From a virus, in the IMG/VR virus record IMGVR_UViG_3300008448_000475, positions 1 through 28,051 of that record: a stretch of DNA of 28,051 nt; one strand, given 5' to 3'. Below are positions 9,402 through 18,102 of the stretch, piece by piece (position 1 is the first letter of the stretch; the number at the start of each line of letters is the position of its first letter). A program made the translations under genes and the position numbers. The notes below the pieces were generated by a model, which saw only the letters and a list, made by a program, of their open reading frames with translations, did no database searches and was not told where the DNA came from.

Positions 9402-12400
9402 TGTTTACAACTCAAACAAAAACAGCAGTTATCACCAACGTTACAACTTCTAGTGGAGTGGTTACGTATCACACCAATAGCGGCGGTGGGAATACTTTTG
9501 CTGTTGGGGACATTGTTCACATCTCTGGGATTACTTCAACTGATTCTAATGGAAAACCATCTGCAGTATTCAATATTCCAGATGCCGTTGTTTCCACAAG
9601 AACCAATATTCAGTTTACCGTTGTGAGTGCAGAGATTGGAACCTATGTTTCTGGAGGTGTGGCGGTATACGATGAACTAAAGAACCACTTAATATCTTCG
9701 TCAGTAATTAGAACACAGACAGCCGCCATCGCAGAATGGAACATGAACTCTGCCAGCAACATTGAAGAAGTTGGCAACTATCGATTTAGACCAACGGTTG
9801 CAGACCCAACAGAGTTAAATTTTGGTGTAGTCAGATCTACATGGTTAAAAGAAACAGAAGAATCTGTCACAAAGTATTACTACGGAGGAACAGATGCAGA
9901 CGTGGTTATCGACGGAGGATTCGACGTTGACCAAGAGCCATACTTTTACACAACTAGGGACAACAAACATCAGCAATTATTCTCTTTAGAGGATTGCCTG
10001 GGAAAGTTCAGACCAAGATCTGGAATAAACAAAGCAATGATTACAGGAAGCGTTCAGATTCAATCACCATTCATGAGCCAAAGACCAAGGTATTACTTTG
10101 CTAGCAAACAGGATAACTTTAAGTACTGGACATCACGAAGAAGAGAGTATGACCCAAACATTGTTGCTAACGTATCAATTGAACGAGGAGTTGCTAAAGT
10201 ATCAAAAACAATAGATGATGCTGCACCATTTGTTGTTTATACTGATCCAGTGGCTGCTAATAGAATTGTTGTTAAAATGCAGACCAATGTTGGAACGTAC
10301 GAGGAAACAACTATAACACCATCAGATCCTTTCTATGGAGATGCAAACAAGACAACCCCAGTAGTTTGGAAAATTGAAAATCTTGTTGGGACAACTTGGG
10401 AATCGTTAATTGAGTTTAATGCGGCATCAGAAAGATCAGATGGTTCTGCAATAGTGAAAGAAGATGGATACCTAGAACTAGAGTATGGTGTGGTTATTCC
10501 ATCTGGATACGAAACCACTTTCTACCACGCTGGGGACTATGCAATATCCTCAGACTTGCCAGTAGTATCAGTACACGGCTACGCTTATCTGGTGGGTGCA
10601 GGAACTGCTTCTGCTGGACAATATTACATTTGGAATGACAATAAGGTTGGCGGCGCAGGATACGATAGCCCCTACAACGCAGAGTATGATTGGGCTATTC
10701 ACGAAGAAGGCATTAATAGATTTACACCATTTGTAACAAAAATGGTTGACCCAGACTACTTTGATGAGGGTGGTTTGACCTACAGAGAATTTGCCATGAT
10801 TGGTGGAATTAGAATTGTTGTTACCGAAATGAATAAGCAAGGTGCTAGCTTTGACCTAATTGAAATGTCTCCCAGGCTGGCAATTGATTTGTCTAGTAAA
10901 TTGGTAGACTTTTCCGTAAAGAAATATGCTTCAGATCTTGGTGTCAGCGGATTGCCTGTCGGACAGCTGCTAGCCTCATCTGGAACAATGAACATCTTTG
11001 ACTACGATCAAGCCTTTAACCCAAACTATACATTTGACTCAGAGGCTGGCACAGGAAGCATTATTAATGGTGCAATTACAAAAAATTTGCAGGTAAAGCT
11101 TTATGAAATCATTAAAGACGTTAGCGATAGTGATTACTACATACCTATAAAGACCCTGTATGCAGAAGGTTTCCCAGAAAGCGATGCAAAAAGCAGGATG
11201 ATATCTATCAATCTTCGCGACCAGTTTATTCAGCTAGAGTCAATGATTGCACAAGAGATTTTCTTTAAAGATGTTAGCCTAAGCTTTGCAGTTGCCAACC
11301 TGCTTGACTCAATCGGATTTTCTAACTACGTATTTAAGAGAACAAGTTCAACAGAAGATCCAGACATTCCATTCTTTTTTGTTCAGCCTAGCACTAGCGT
11401 TGCAGAAATTCTTCAAAGCTTGGCAATATCTTTCCAGTTTACAATGTTCTTTGATGAGTATAATAACCTTGTAATCATGAGCAAGGAATATTTGATGCCA
11501 ACTGAAGTTGCCAGAGAGACAGACTTTGTTGTTTATGGATCTAGAGATGCAGCCGCCAGCACTGTTGCTGGAGAACTCTATGTAAAAGAAAACTCTAAAA
11601 AATTGTCAAACATTATTGAGGTAGCCTCACAGGTATCCGATATCTATAATGATGGAAAAATTGAGTATAGTGCAAGATCCATTCAGAGAGATATGTCTCA
11701 ACTTAAACAAGCATACGCAGTAGACTCTGGAAGAATTTGGGTATACAAGCCAGTCCTATTGTGGGAAGCACCAAATGAACCTTCTAAACAATCTATCAAT
11801 GAACAGAACAAGCAAACAAGTGGGTATGCCCTAACAGCAATCCCATTGGCATCTGACCTTTCAATTGACCTACCAGAAGTTGTGGATGGAGAGGTTGTTA
11901 ATAATACAATTGATCTTGGCGAAAGTGCTTTCTGGATACCAAGATACAACGGATATTTCTATGCCAATGGTGAAATTATTAAGTATGACGCAATTGAATA
12001 TTCCATTGTCTCCACAACAGATGGGGTTGAGGAAATCTCTAACGTTTGGATTAGAGATGTCACAGAATACAAAAACTATTTCTCTAAACTTCAATTTGCT
12101 GGTAAGATTTATCCAAGTGGAAAAGTTAGGATTTATTCAGAGCCATTCTACGAATCTTATAATCCAGCAACCAATTTGATAGACGCTAATTCAAACCTAA
12201 ACACAGCAAGCAGATTAAAAAGTGGAGAAGTTGCAAAACATGGTCGTGGTCAGTTTGGTACAGAAACTGTTGCCCACTCGGCAGGAATCAATGAATATTG
12301 GACAGAAGAATCTAGTCTCAATGGCTTTGCTATGAAATCAGAGCTATTGTTTACAACTGAAGATGCAATAGTTCCAGCAACAGTTGCTACTGGTGTTGTT

Positions 12401-14104
12401 GGAGCAGGTACCAGCTCGGCAAACAGAACATTCGCAAGAGAAAGAACAAAAGTTTCTGGAGTTCAAAAGAATGTTCTCATCACTGCAATTCCAGATGAAA
12501 CGGACGCAAACAAGCCACCAAAATTTAGACAATCTACTGCAGGATCTGTGCAATCATCAGCACTCAACATTACGGGTCCAACAAAAAATCAATTTAAAAC
12601 CAAGGGAATAAAGAGTTCAAGAGACTTTGTTTCCTACGTACACAAAACATTGGACAAACAGTACACACATTTTGGCACCAGGCTCAGGATCGTAGGACAA
12701 GCACCTGAATCATCAAATGGACAAGCAATTATTTATGGTTCAACAAGCTTATATACCGAGGGATCCTTGAAAAAAACAGTTAGTGGTGGCTCTGGTGGAA
12801 TTGCCATAGTTGCGAATCCATCTGGAACAAACGCAAACCAAGGATATTACTTTGAGTTATCTGCTTTATCCTATAGTGGGTCAGGAACAGATGATCCAGT
12901 TGTCAGCAATGTGAATTTTTATAAAGTTAAAAATGAGGTTGATCAAGACAATCAACCAACTGGAAACGCAATCCCAATTTCATTGTTTAAAATGCAAACA
13001 TCTATTCTGTCTGATTTCGGTCAGTTTGTGGGTCAGGGCAATGCCATGGGTGAGGAAAATCCAAGTGTCTACGACATCGCCGTTGAGTACGTCAAGGTAT
13101 CAGCAACACGCATAAAGTTCTATCTGTATCTGAATAATGATTTGCTTGCAATCGTAGACGATAAGGATGCTCTACCAATTATGAATACCTTTGCATTATT
13201 TAATCGTGGCTCTTCAAAAGTAATGTTTGAGAATGTGTACGCATTGGGACAAAACTACAGAAACAATCCAGATAGAGATGTCAACCTTCCCACAGTTAGC
13301 CCAGTATTTTCTAACAACAATTCTCACGTAGCAAATACTTTAAACAAATATGCAGTTAGCGGTATTCTTCAGGAAGCGATGCTTTCCAATGTTGACCCAC
13401 AAAGTGGTGCTAGGTCTGGAATCTACTACGATGAATTTGGAACAATCATGAGAGAGGCTGCATACTTTAACATTAAATATGACAAAGCCTATCCAGCACT
13501 TTCTGCAAAGCTAGCACCAACCGTAAACAAAGATAGAAACTATGTTGTTTCTGGATTTACTGCAAATGCGTATGGTGCAGAATTTTTGGTTTTTAATGCT
13601 ACAGACACCGTGCTAAACCTGGACTCATCTACTGGAAATTATCTAAGAATCATTGGGGTAGCGTTTAACGAAGAGTCAAAGAACACTCTCACTGTTGATC
13701 AGTACTACACAAAGAATAGCGATTTCTCAAATCCAACTTTTTCTGGTACAGATCTAAGAACTGTAGATGCTTTTAATGAATACATAGATATAAAAAACAG
13801 TAGATCTACGTATGGTGTCAAGTCATTTAACATCAACGCAGACTATATTCAAACTCAAGATGAGGCTAATGCCCTGATGGGATGGGTTCTATCAAAAACA
13901 TCCAAGCCAAGAAAGTCTGTTGGTCTTTCGGTATTTGGCATCCCATATGTTCAGCTTGGTGATATTGTTAAGGTAAGCTATGTAGATGATGATGGAGTTG
14001 GTCAGGTATCGCTAAAAGATTCTCGCTATGTTGTCTACACAATAGAATACTCTCGTGATGAAAATGGACCAAGCACAATTATATATTTAAGTGAGGTAAG
14101 CTAA
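9401..14104 (+). CDS. Baseplate hub / large minor tail protein
   Basis: The product is 1,567 residues from the ATG at 9401, chosen because it overlaps the upstream stop (TAATG) and follows GGAAGAGG. An in-frame ATG at 9368 lies inside the previous gene. Residues of about 9-94 are a second copy of the small beta-domain. Residues of about 495-570 (DFSVKKYASDLGV..., NIFDYDQAFNPNY) look like tail hub sequence. The C-terminal 90 residues, with MGWVLSKTSKP and YVQLGDIVKVSY, resemble the closing part of siphophage hub proteins. Between these, about 1060-1285, is a Gly/Ser-rich beta segment resembling a LamG/concanavalin-type lectin fold (IAIVANP, YYFELSA, MFENVYALG). This suggests a tail-tip protein with a carbohydrate-binding insert. 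The order and size support a hub; the lectin assignment is tentative. Confidence 0.75.
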   Translation: MFTTQTKTAVITNVTTSSGVVTYHTNSGGGNTFAVGDIVHISGITSTDSNGKPSAVFNIPDAVVSTRTNIQFTVVSAEIGTYVSGGVAVYDELKNHLISSSVIRTQTAAIAEWNMNSASNIEEVGNYRFRPTVADPTELNFGVVRSTWLKETEESVTKYYYGGTDADVVIDGGFDVDQEPYFYTTRDNKHQQLFSLEDCLGKFRPRSGINKAMITGSVQIQSPFMSQRPRYYFASKQDNFKYWTSRRREYDPNIVANVSIERGVAKVSKTIDDAAPFVVYTDPVAANRIVVKMQTNVGTYEETTITPSDPFYGDANKTTPVVWKIENLVGTTWESLIEFNAASERSDGSAIVKEDGYLELEYGVVIPSGYETTFYHAGDYAISSDLPVVSVHGYAYLVGAGTASAGQYYIWNDNKVGGAGYDSPYNAEYDWAIHEEGINRFTPFVTKMVDPDYFDEGGLTYREFAMIGGIRIVVTEMNKQGASFDLIEMSPRLAIDLSSKLVDFSVKKYASDLGVSGLPVGQLLASSGTMNIFDYDQAFNPNYTFDSEAGTGSIINGAITKNLQVKLYEIIKDVSDSDYYIPIKTLYAEGFPESDAKSRMISINLRDQFIQLESMIAQEIFFKDVSLSFAVANLLDSIGFSNYVFKRTSSTEDPDIPFFFVQPSTSVAEILQSLAISFQFTMFFDEYNNLVIMSKEYLMPTEVARETDFVVYGSRDAAASTVAGELYVKENSKKLSNIIEVASQVSDIYNDGKIEYSARSIQRDMSQLKQAYAVDSGRIWVYKPVLLWEAPNEPSKQSINEQNKQTSGYALTAIPLASDLSIDLPEVVDGEVVNNTIDLGESAFWIPRYNGYFYANGEIIKYDAIEYSIVSTTDGVEEISNVWIRDVTEYKNYFSKLQFAGKIYPSGKVRIYSEPFYESYNPATNLIDANSNLNTASRLKSGEVAKHGRGQFGTETVAHSAGINEYWTEESSLNGFAMKSELLFTTEDAIVPATVATGVVGAGTSSANRTFARERTKVSGVQKNVLITAIPDETDANKPPKFRQSTAGSVQSSALNITGPTKNQFKTKGIKSSRDFVSYVHKTLDKQYTHFGTRLRIVGQAPESSNGQAIIYGSTSLYTEGSLKKTVSGGSGGIAIVANPSGTNANQGYYFELSALSYSGSGTDDPVVSNVNFYKVKNEVDQDNQPTGNAIPISLFKMQTSILSDFGQFVGQGNAMGEENPSVYDIAVEYVKVSATRIKFYLYLNNDLLAIVDDKDALPIMNTFALFNRGSSKVMFENVYALGQNYRNNPDRDVNLPTVSPVFSNNNSHVANTLNKYAVSGILQEAMLSNVDPQSGARSGIYYDEFGTIMREAAYFNIKYDKAYPALSAKLAPTVNKDRNYVVSGFTANAYGAEFLVFNATDTVLNLDSSTGNYLRIIGVAFNEESKNTLTVDQYYTKNSDFSNPTFSGTDLRTVDAFNEYIDIKNSRSTYGVKSFNINADYIQTQDEANALMGWVLSKTSKPRKSVGLSVFGIPYVQLGDIVKVSYVDDDGVGQVSLKDSRYVVYTIEYSRDENGPSTIIYLSEVS
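9425..9682 (+). repeat. Recurrent small beta-domain, copy B
   Basis: This encodes about residues 9-94 of the hub protein, with FAVGDIVHISGI as its core. It is longer than copies A and C because of an insertion between the G-I-T turn and the FTVVSA strand. Confidence 0.5.
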
Positions 14105-14664
14105 TGGCTAAAATAAAAAAGGGAGACACTCTAAGCACATCACAACTAATGTCTGCAACTCCACAGGTAGCAACAAAAGTTATTGCCACAGACAATAAAG
14201 GTGCAGTAAAAGTGTCTACTCCATCTCTAGACGCTGCAAAGTTTATTCAAGATAATCTTGGCAAGCAAGATGAGGCGTATGCAGACATGATCTTAAACTC
14301 ATTAAACGCAAGAGAGATAGCATCAGTGTCAACGGTAAAGGCACTAGTTTCCTCAGATCCAATTTATCAGCCAATCAAGAATTTAGCACAAAGCAATTTT
14401 AATAATAGTTCAGATAGAATTTCACCAAACGTTACCAATCAAAAATCATTCTTTGAACTACTCGCTATTGACCTAAGCACTAAAATTCCAAGTGTGCCAG
14501 AGTTGCTGGAAACAGGAGAGGTGGACAATCAGGGTAATCCAAGGGTGGTTTACTTTGACGAGACACTTATGAGCGTAGTAATAAACCTAACAAACGTTGT
14601 AGACGAGGAGGCTGAGGTATCTTTTATTTCATTCACTTCCCTGAATGATGATACAATATACTAA
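14104..14664 (+). CDS. Uncharacterised tail-module protein
   Basis: The 186-residue product starts at an ATG overlapping the hub stop (TAATG). I do not recognise a family. The N-terminus is Lys/Thr/Ser-rich (MAKIKKGDTLSTSQL), the middle is predicted mostly helical, and the last third is acidic and beta-prone, with VVDEEAEVSFISFTS near the end. No signal peptide, membrane segment or cysteine is visible. Its place between the hub and two tail-tip proteins suggests a structural or assembly role at the tail tip, and coupling to the hub gene supports joint production. Confidence 0.65.
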   Translation: MAKIKKGDTLSTSQLMSATPQVATKVIATDNKGAVKVSTPSLDAAKFIQDNLGKQDEAYADMILNSLNAREIASVSTVKALVSSDPIYQPIKNLAQSNFNNSSDRISPNVTNQKSFFELLAIDLSTKIPSVPELLETGEVDNQGNPRVVYFDETLMSVVINLTNVVDEEAEVSFISFTSLNDDTIY

Positions 14665-14672
14665 AGGATAAT

Positions 14673-16010
14673 ATGATAACAGATAAAGGTGTAGAACTAC
14701 TAGGAAAGTATTTGGTTGGTCAGATACCAAGCTATGCTTCCCACATTGCTATTGGCTGTGGGGCAAATCCAAGAACAGGCATTTCACTATCTATTATAAA
14801 TAAGGCATTGACTAGCTCTGTTGCAACAATCACAACATCAGATCCTCACGGATTTTATGTTGGAGACATGGTTTCTATCTCTGGTGTTGACGATACCTTT
14901 AATGGCACATACGAGATTACTACTGTGCCATCGTCAGAGACTTTTACTTTCTCAAAAACAACAGCAAATGTTGCAAGCACAGCAGTTTCTCCAGAAGGAT
15001 TGGCAACACTAGACTTTTCCTTAAAGACATCGCTTGATCTCGAAACTGCACGTGTTCCAATAACATCAAGAACTCTCAATGTTGACAGTGGAGTTACAGA
15101 GGTTGTGTTTACAGCAGAACTGCCAGTAGATGAAAGATATGCCATTACAGAGGTTGGGGTCTACCCTTCAGAAGACAACAGTGCAGCAGGAACAGAGGTC
15201 AGAAGAATTCTTTACGGATTTCAGGAGACTGACGGGTGGTTGTTCAATGACGTTTCTGCAGCAACATCTTTAGAGTTGCCCATAAAGCAAACAAGGCTTG
15301 ATTCTGCATCAACTGGGGATATAGATGTAACTGAAACTTTCTTTCAGACATATCCAGACAACGCAACCTTTCTCTTTGAAAGCAGACTTAATAGACAAGA
15401 GCAACCAAGATACCTAAGCAATGCAGTAATTGTCCGTGGGGACTCATCTTTACTAGACGACGATTCAAGTGAGCCAGCTTCGGCACAAGATCATCTTGTT
15501 TTAAGTGGGGTAGACCTTTCATTCCTAGATAGGGCAAACCCAGCAAAAGATGAGATAAGACTTGCATTTTCAGTAATTAACAAAACACTTGGTGGAGCAG
15601 ATCCATCTAGAGTACAGGTAATGGTTGAGTTTGCTAATACTGATGCATACAACCCAAGCACATACGCAAGACTTAGATTTAACGAAATAAGCGACAACTA
15701 CGACTACTCGGATAGGTATATAGTTGCATCCAGCACTTTGGCTAACTTGGATCAAACCGAAAACTTTAAATGGTCAGCAGTCTCTTTTATAAAGATATAC
15801 GTAGATATCGATAATTCTTCATCCTACTATGCCGCACTTGACGCACTATCATTTGAAAATTTATCATCTATAGATGCTCAGTATGGAATGTCTGGATATA
15901 CAGTTATAAAAAATTCAGCTAGCATTGGATCTCCACAATCAAGACCAGTTATTAAATACGATAATGAGCTATCTCTTCTAGAATTTAAGTTTGCTTTGGA
16001 TGTGGGATAA
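14673..16010 (+). CDS. Tail-tip / fibre-type minor tail protein
   Basis: The 445-residue product starts 9 bases after the previous gene, with AAGGA just before the ATG. It opens with MITDKGVELLGKYLVGQ and SHIAIGCGA, a beginning I associate with minor tail proteins of actinophages. Residues of about 44-112 are the third copy of the beta-domain (FYVGDMVSISGVDDTFNGTY). A following strand-rich part (TEVVFTAELPVDERYAITEVGVYPSED) resembles the start of fibre and collar proteins. The rest is Asp/Ser-rich with no enzyme motif. It is probably a tail-tip or side-fibre component exposed to the host surface. The structural call is good; the exact position is inferred. Confidence 0.7.
   Translation: MITDKGVELLGKYLVGQIPSYASHIAIGCGANPRTGISLSIINKALTSSVATITTSDPHGFYVGDMVSISGVDDTFNGTYEITTVPSSETFTFSKTTANVASTAVSPEGLATLDFSLKTSLDLETARVPITSRTLNVDSGVTEVVFTAELPVDERYAITEVGVYPSEDNSAAGTEVRRILYGFQETDGWLFNDVSAATSLELPIKQTRLDSASTGDIDVTETFFQTYPDNATFLFESRLNRQEQPRYLSNAVIVRGDSSLLDDDSSEPASAQDHLVLSGVDLSFLDRANPAKDEIRLAFSVINKTLGGADPSRVQVMVEFANTDAYNPSTYARLRFNEISDNYDYSDRYIVASSTLANLDQTENFKWSAVSFIKIYVDIDNSSSYYAALDALSFENLSSIDAQYGMSGYTVIKNSASIGSPQSRPVIKYDNELSLLEFKFALDVG
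14802..15008 (+). repeat. Recurrent small beta-domain, copy C
   Basis: This encodes about residues 44-112 of the tail protein, with YVGDMVSISGV, FNGTYEIT and ETFTFSKTT as its strands. It is the clearest of the three copies. Confidence 0.65.
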
Positions 16011-16576
16011 TGCAAAAAGCAATTATTCCAAAAGAAGTCCTGCCACCTATATCATCAGACGGCAAATATATTCTAAGATACAGGGTAGCCTCCGAAGACA
16101 AGAACAGGGTTTCTGACTGGTCTAGAATATACTTAATCTCTGGAAAACTAATTAAAGATATTCTGGGGTACCTGGAAACTACTGGAGAACAAAAGTATCC
16201 AAATGGAGTTCCACTAGACATAGTAGCAACTGAAGACGGAATGAGCATCTCTTGGGATTTGCCAGTAGAATTACAGACTACAGACTACGATGTATTTATC
16301 AAGTGGTCTTCTGATGGTGGAACAACGTACGACCAGGACTGGACCCTCCTTTCTACAGTAAGAGTAAACACAGCCTACGCAAAATCACCAGATCCCGAGA
16401 ACACAACACACATGAAAGCAAGAATTCAAGTAGAGACCTGGGACAAAAAAACCACTATTGACGATGTAGAAATTGGTTTTGACTCATCAACAACAAGTAA
16501 AAACTACGTTTTAGTTGCACAGTCTAGTGTTGGGGTATCTACAATAATGCGTAATGATTCTGGAGCCATAGCATAG
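16010..16576 (+). CDS. Small tail protein with fibronectin-III-like features
   Basis: The 188-residue product starts at an ATG overlapping the previous stop (TAATG). The sequence is beta-rich with no cysteine. RYRVASEDKNRVSDWSRIY and MSISWDLP, followed by YDVFIKWSSDGG, are typical of Ig or fibronectin-III-type strands (S-W-D-L-P, V-F-I-K-W), which are common decorations on phage tails. No catalytic motif is seen. It is probably an accessory tail-tip or adhesion protein. Its stop codon lies in the left arm of a perfect 8-base inverted repeat, described separately. Confidence 0.65.
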   Translation: MQKAIIPKEVLPPISSDGKYILRYRVASEDKNRVSDWSRIYLISGKLIKDILGYLETTGEQKYPNGVPLDIVATEDGMSISWDLPVELQTTDYDVFIKWSSDGGTTYDQDWTLLSTVRVNTAYAKSPDPENTTHMKARIQVETWDKKTTIDDVEIGFDSSTTSKNYVLVAQSSVGVSTIMRNDSGAIA

Positions 16577-16590
16577 TTTTATGCTATAAT
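16568..16590 (+). promoter_or_regulatory. Inverted repeat overlapping an extended -10 box
   Basis: ATAGCATA and TATGCTAT (16568-16575 and 16580-16587) form a perfect 8-base inverted repeat around a GTTT loop. The right arm runs into TGCTATAAT (16582-16590), a consensus extended -10. The next ATG is 8 bases after it, with no Shine-Dalgarno. I see no good -35. It may be a promoter with an overlapping operator or hairpin. A terminator is unlikely because no T-run follows. Confidence 0.4.
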
Positions 16591-16598
16591 TGATTATT

Positions 16599-17027
16599 AT
16601 GGGAAATTTACAAGTACCTTCGGGCAATCAGGTTCTAGACCTTGGAATCATTTCAAGGATGGCTACCGCTATCAATGAGCTTCAAGATGATGTTCAAACA
16701 AAAAATGCAAAGGTTTATACTGGCACAGCTATTCCAGCAGCAGACACACAAACAACTAGACTTTCTATTGTAACGCAATATGTCAGAGTTGATCTAGATA
16801 GCAATAATTTAAAAGTTAGCAAAACCATAAAGCTTGGCAAGACCTTTGCCCACGTCCCAGTAGTTACTGCTACGCCAGCTCTAGTAACTAGCATTAGTAA
16901 AATTAACACGCCAAATGTTTCAGTTATTATCACACGGGCAAGCGAATCAGAAATTGACATAGTGGTTGTATCCACATCAGTAACTGCAACTATTGGGGTC
17001 AATATTATTGCCATCGGAGTCTTGTAG
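16599..17027 (+). CDS. Small tail/adhesin-like protein
   Basis: The product is 142 residues from the ATG at 16599 (MGNLQVPSGNQVLDLG). A TTG three codons upstream is possible but overlaps the -10 box. An N-terminal helical part (ATAINELQDDVQTKN) could trimerise. It is followed by a beta-rich part, KTIKLGKTFAHVPVVTATP and VSVIITRASESEIDIVVV, which resembles the strand pattern of H-type lectin domains at phage fibre tips. No enzyme motif is present. The absence of a Shine-Dalgarno together with the close -10 suggests a leaderless transcript. It ends the tail module, overlapping the GTG of the next gene (TAGTG). The function is inferred from context. Confidence 0.6.
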   Translation: MGNLQVPSGNQVLDLGIISRMATAINELQDDVQTKNAKVYTGTAIPAADTQTTRLSIVTQYVRVDLDSNNLKVSKTIKLGKTFAHVPVVTATPALVTSISKINTPNVSVIITRASESEIDIVVVSTSVTATIGVNIIAIGVL

Positions 17028-17566
17028 TGTCCAGCTCTGGATTATTTGACAGAGAAGCCTACAATTCAGCACCAGTAATTCCAGGCAGTAAAAAGGTTTG
17101 GTTTCTGAATGGAGATCTAGTCAGGTCACACCACATCAATAGATCTAATGGGATAATGTCCATTTACAACATTAACAAGGACAGAATCGAAAGTTGTATG
17201 ATTTCTGACTTTAAAAGAAATAGACTTAGAGCATACACAGTTGGAGAGACAGCCATCCTCGTAAATCGTCATAAAAAATATATGCCCCAACTCATGAAGC
17301 GTGGGGTGATTCCAGGACCAACTGGTTCGCAAAAAGGTGGAGCAACTGGATGGCAGGTAAGAAGTTATTATTCAGAGTTGCAAGTTGTAGAGATTCGTGA
17401 TATACTTGCATCCTACCACTTTGGAAGACCACGTAAGGACAAGCTCATCACCAACGATATAACACCTACAAAACAGGAGTTGACAAGACGTATGGGAGAT
17501 GGTATACTTACATATACGAAGACAGAAGACGGTAGATTTGTTCCAATCTGGAATGAATCAATTTAA
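17027..17566 (+). CDS. MerR-like helix-turn-helix protein
   Basis: The 179-residue product starts at a GTG that overlaps the previous stop (TAGTG). Residues of about 70-130 read as a MerR/excisionase-type winged HTH: YTVGETAILVNRHKKYMPQLMKRG, then IPGP, then a Tyr-containing wing (RSYYSELQVVEIRDIL). The N-terminal 65 residues (VWFLNGDLVRSHHINRSNG) are not a known effector-binding domain to me. Proteins annotated as MerR-like HTH are common between the structural and early regions of actinophages. It probably binds DNA and may regulate the switch between replication and structural genes, but no operator can be assigned. Confidence is good for an HTH, low for its role. Confidence 0.7.
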   Translation: MSSSGLFDREAYNSAPVIPGSKKVWFLNGDLVRSHHINRSNGIMSIYNINKDRIESCMISDFKRNRLRAYTVGETAILVNRHKKYMPQLMKRGVIPGPTGSQKGGATGWQVRSYYSELQVVEIRDILASYHFGRPRKDKLITNDITPTKQELTRRMGDGILTYTKTEDGRFVPIWNESI

Positions 17567-17584
17567 GAGAAGGTAATATTGGGT

Positions 17585-17794
17585 ATGGAAAACGAAAACA
17601 CTAAAGTACAGGTTGGTCTAGGATATACATTGAATCTAGGCAACTTTCAGTCGCTACGCATTGATCTATCAGTATCAGACAACAAGCGTGATAGCGAAAC
17701 CACATCGGAAGCATTTGAGCGTGTCTACAGCTTTGTAGAAGCCAAGCTTGGCGAGAAGGTTAAAGAAGCACAGTCAGAGGCTGACAGCAACTAA
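17585..17794 (+). CDS. Small conserved-looking hypothetical protein
   Basis: The product is 69 residues from the ATG at 17585. A TTG at 17579 would add two residues and sits closer (5 bases) to the GAAGG at 17569-17573, so the start is uncertain. The sequence has a beta-rich first half (VGLGYTLNLGNFQSLRIDLSVSD), then an acidic helix with FERVYSFVEAKLGEKVKEAQ. I do not recognise the family. It sits just before the unknown gene and helicase gene and is coupled to the former (TAATG), so an accessory role in replication is possible. Confidence 0.6.
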   Translation: MENENTKVQVGLGYTLNLGNFQSLRIDLSVSDNKRDSETTSEAFERVYSFVEAKLGEKVKEAQSEADSN

Positions 17795-18102
17795 TGGCAG
17801 AACGCAAAGACCGCATGGCTTTGCTCAGTCGCTATAGTAAACTACATACTATCAAGTATGAGCAAAAGCCAGTTTTAAATCTAAACGTAGAGCAGTGGGC
17901 TGCAGATGCTCTGATCGAATCCTATGGATTGCCAGAGTGCTACGACCTACTTGAATACTACTTCAACACAGCAGTATCACCAAGCTGGAAATGGTTTGCA
18001 AACTATGCAGACAAGATTATCGATGGAAAAACCTCGGTAGAACAAGACCTTAAGGAGAGAGCCGAACGCCGTCAACTGGCTAAGGAGTGGCTAAATGAAT
18101 AA
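17794..18102 (+). CDS. Hypothetical protein, candidate helicase partner
   Basis: The 102-residue product is mostly helical and aromatic-rich: WAADALIESYGLPECYDLLEYYF, then PSWKWFANYADKII, then a charged helix (DLKERAERRQLAKEWLNE). The ATG overlaps the upstream stop, and the 3' end overlaps the helicase start by 8 bases. I do not recognise a family. The YYF...W.WF pattern resembles helical replisome-organiser or helicase-loader proteins, and small loaders are often encoded beside phage DnaB helicases. That role is inference only. No ATPase motif is seen, so it is not a DnaC-type loader. Confidence 0.6.
   Translation: MAERKDRMALLSRYSKLHTIKYEQKPVLNLNVEQWAADALIESYGLPECYDLLEYYFNTAVSPSWKWFANYADKIIDGKTSVEQDLKERAERRQLAKEWLNE

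Noticed and set aside
16568-16590. Hairpin as an intrinsic terminator
   Set aside because: The stem is AT-rich and short and no T-run follows; the overlap with a -10 box fits a promoter element better.
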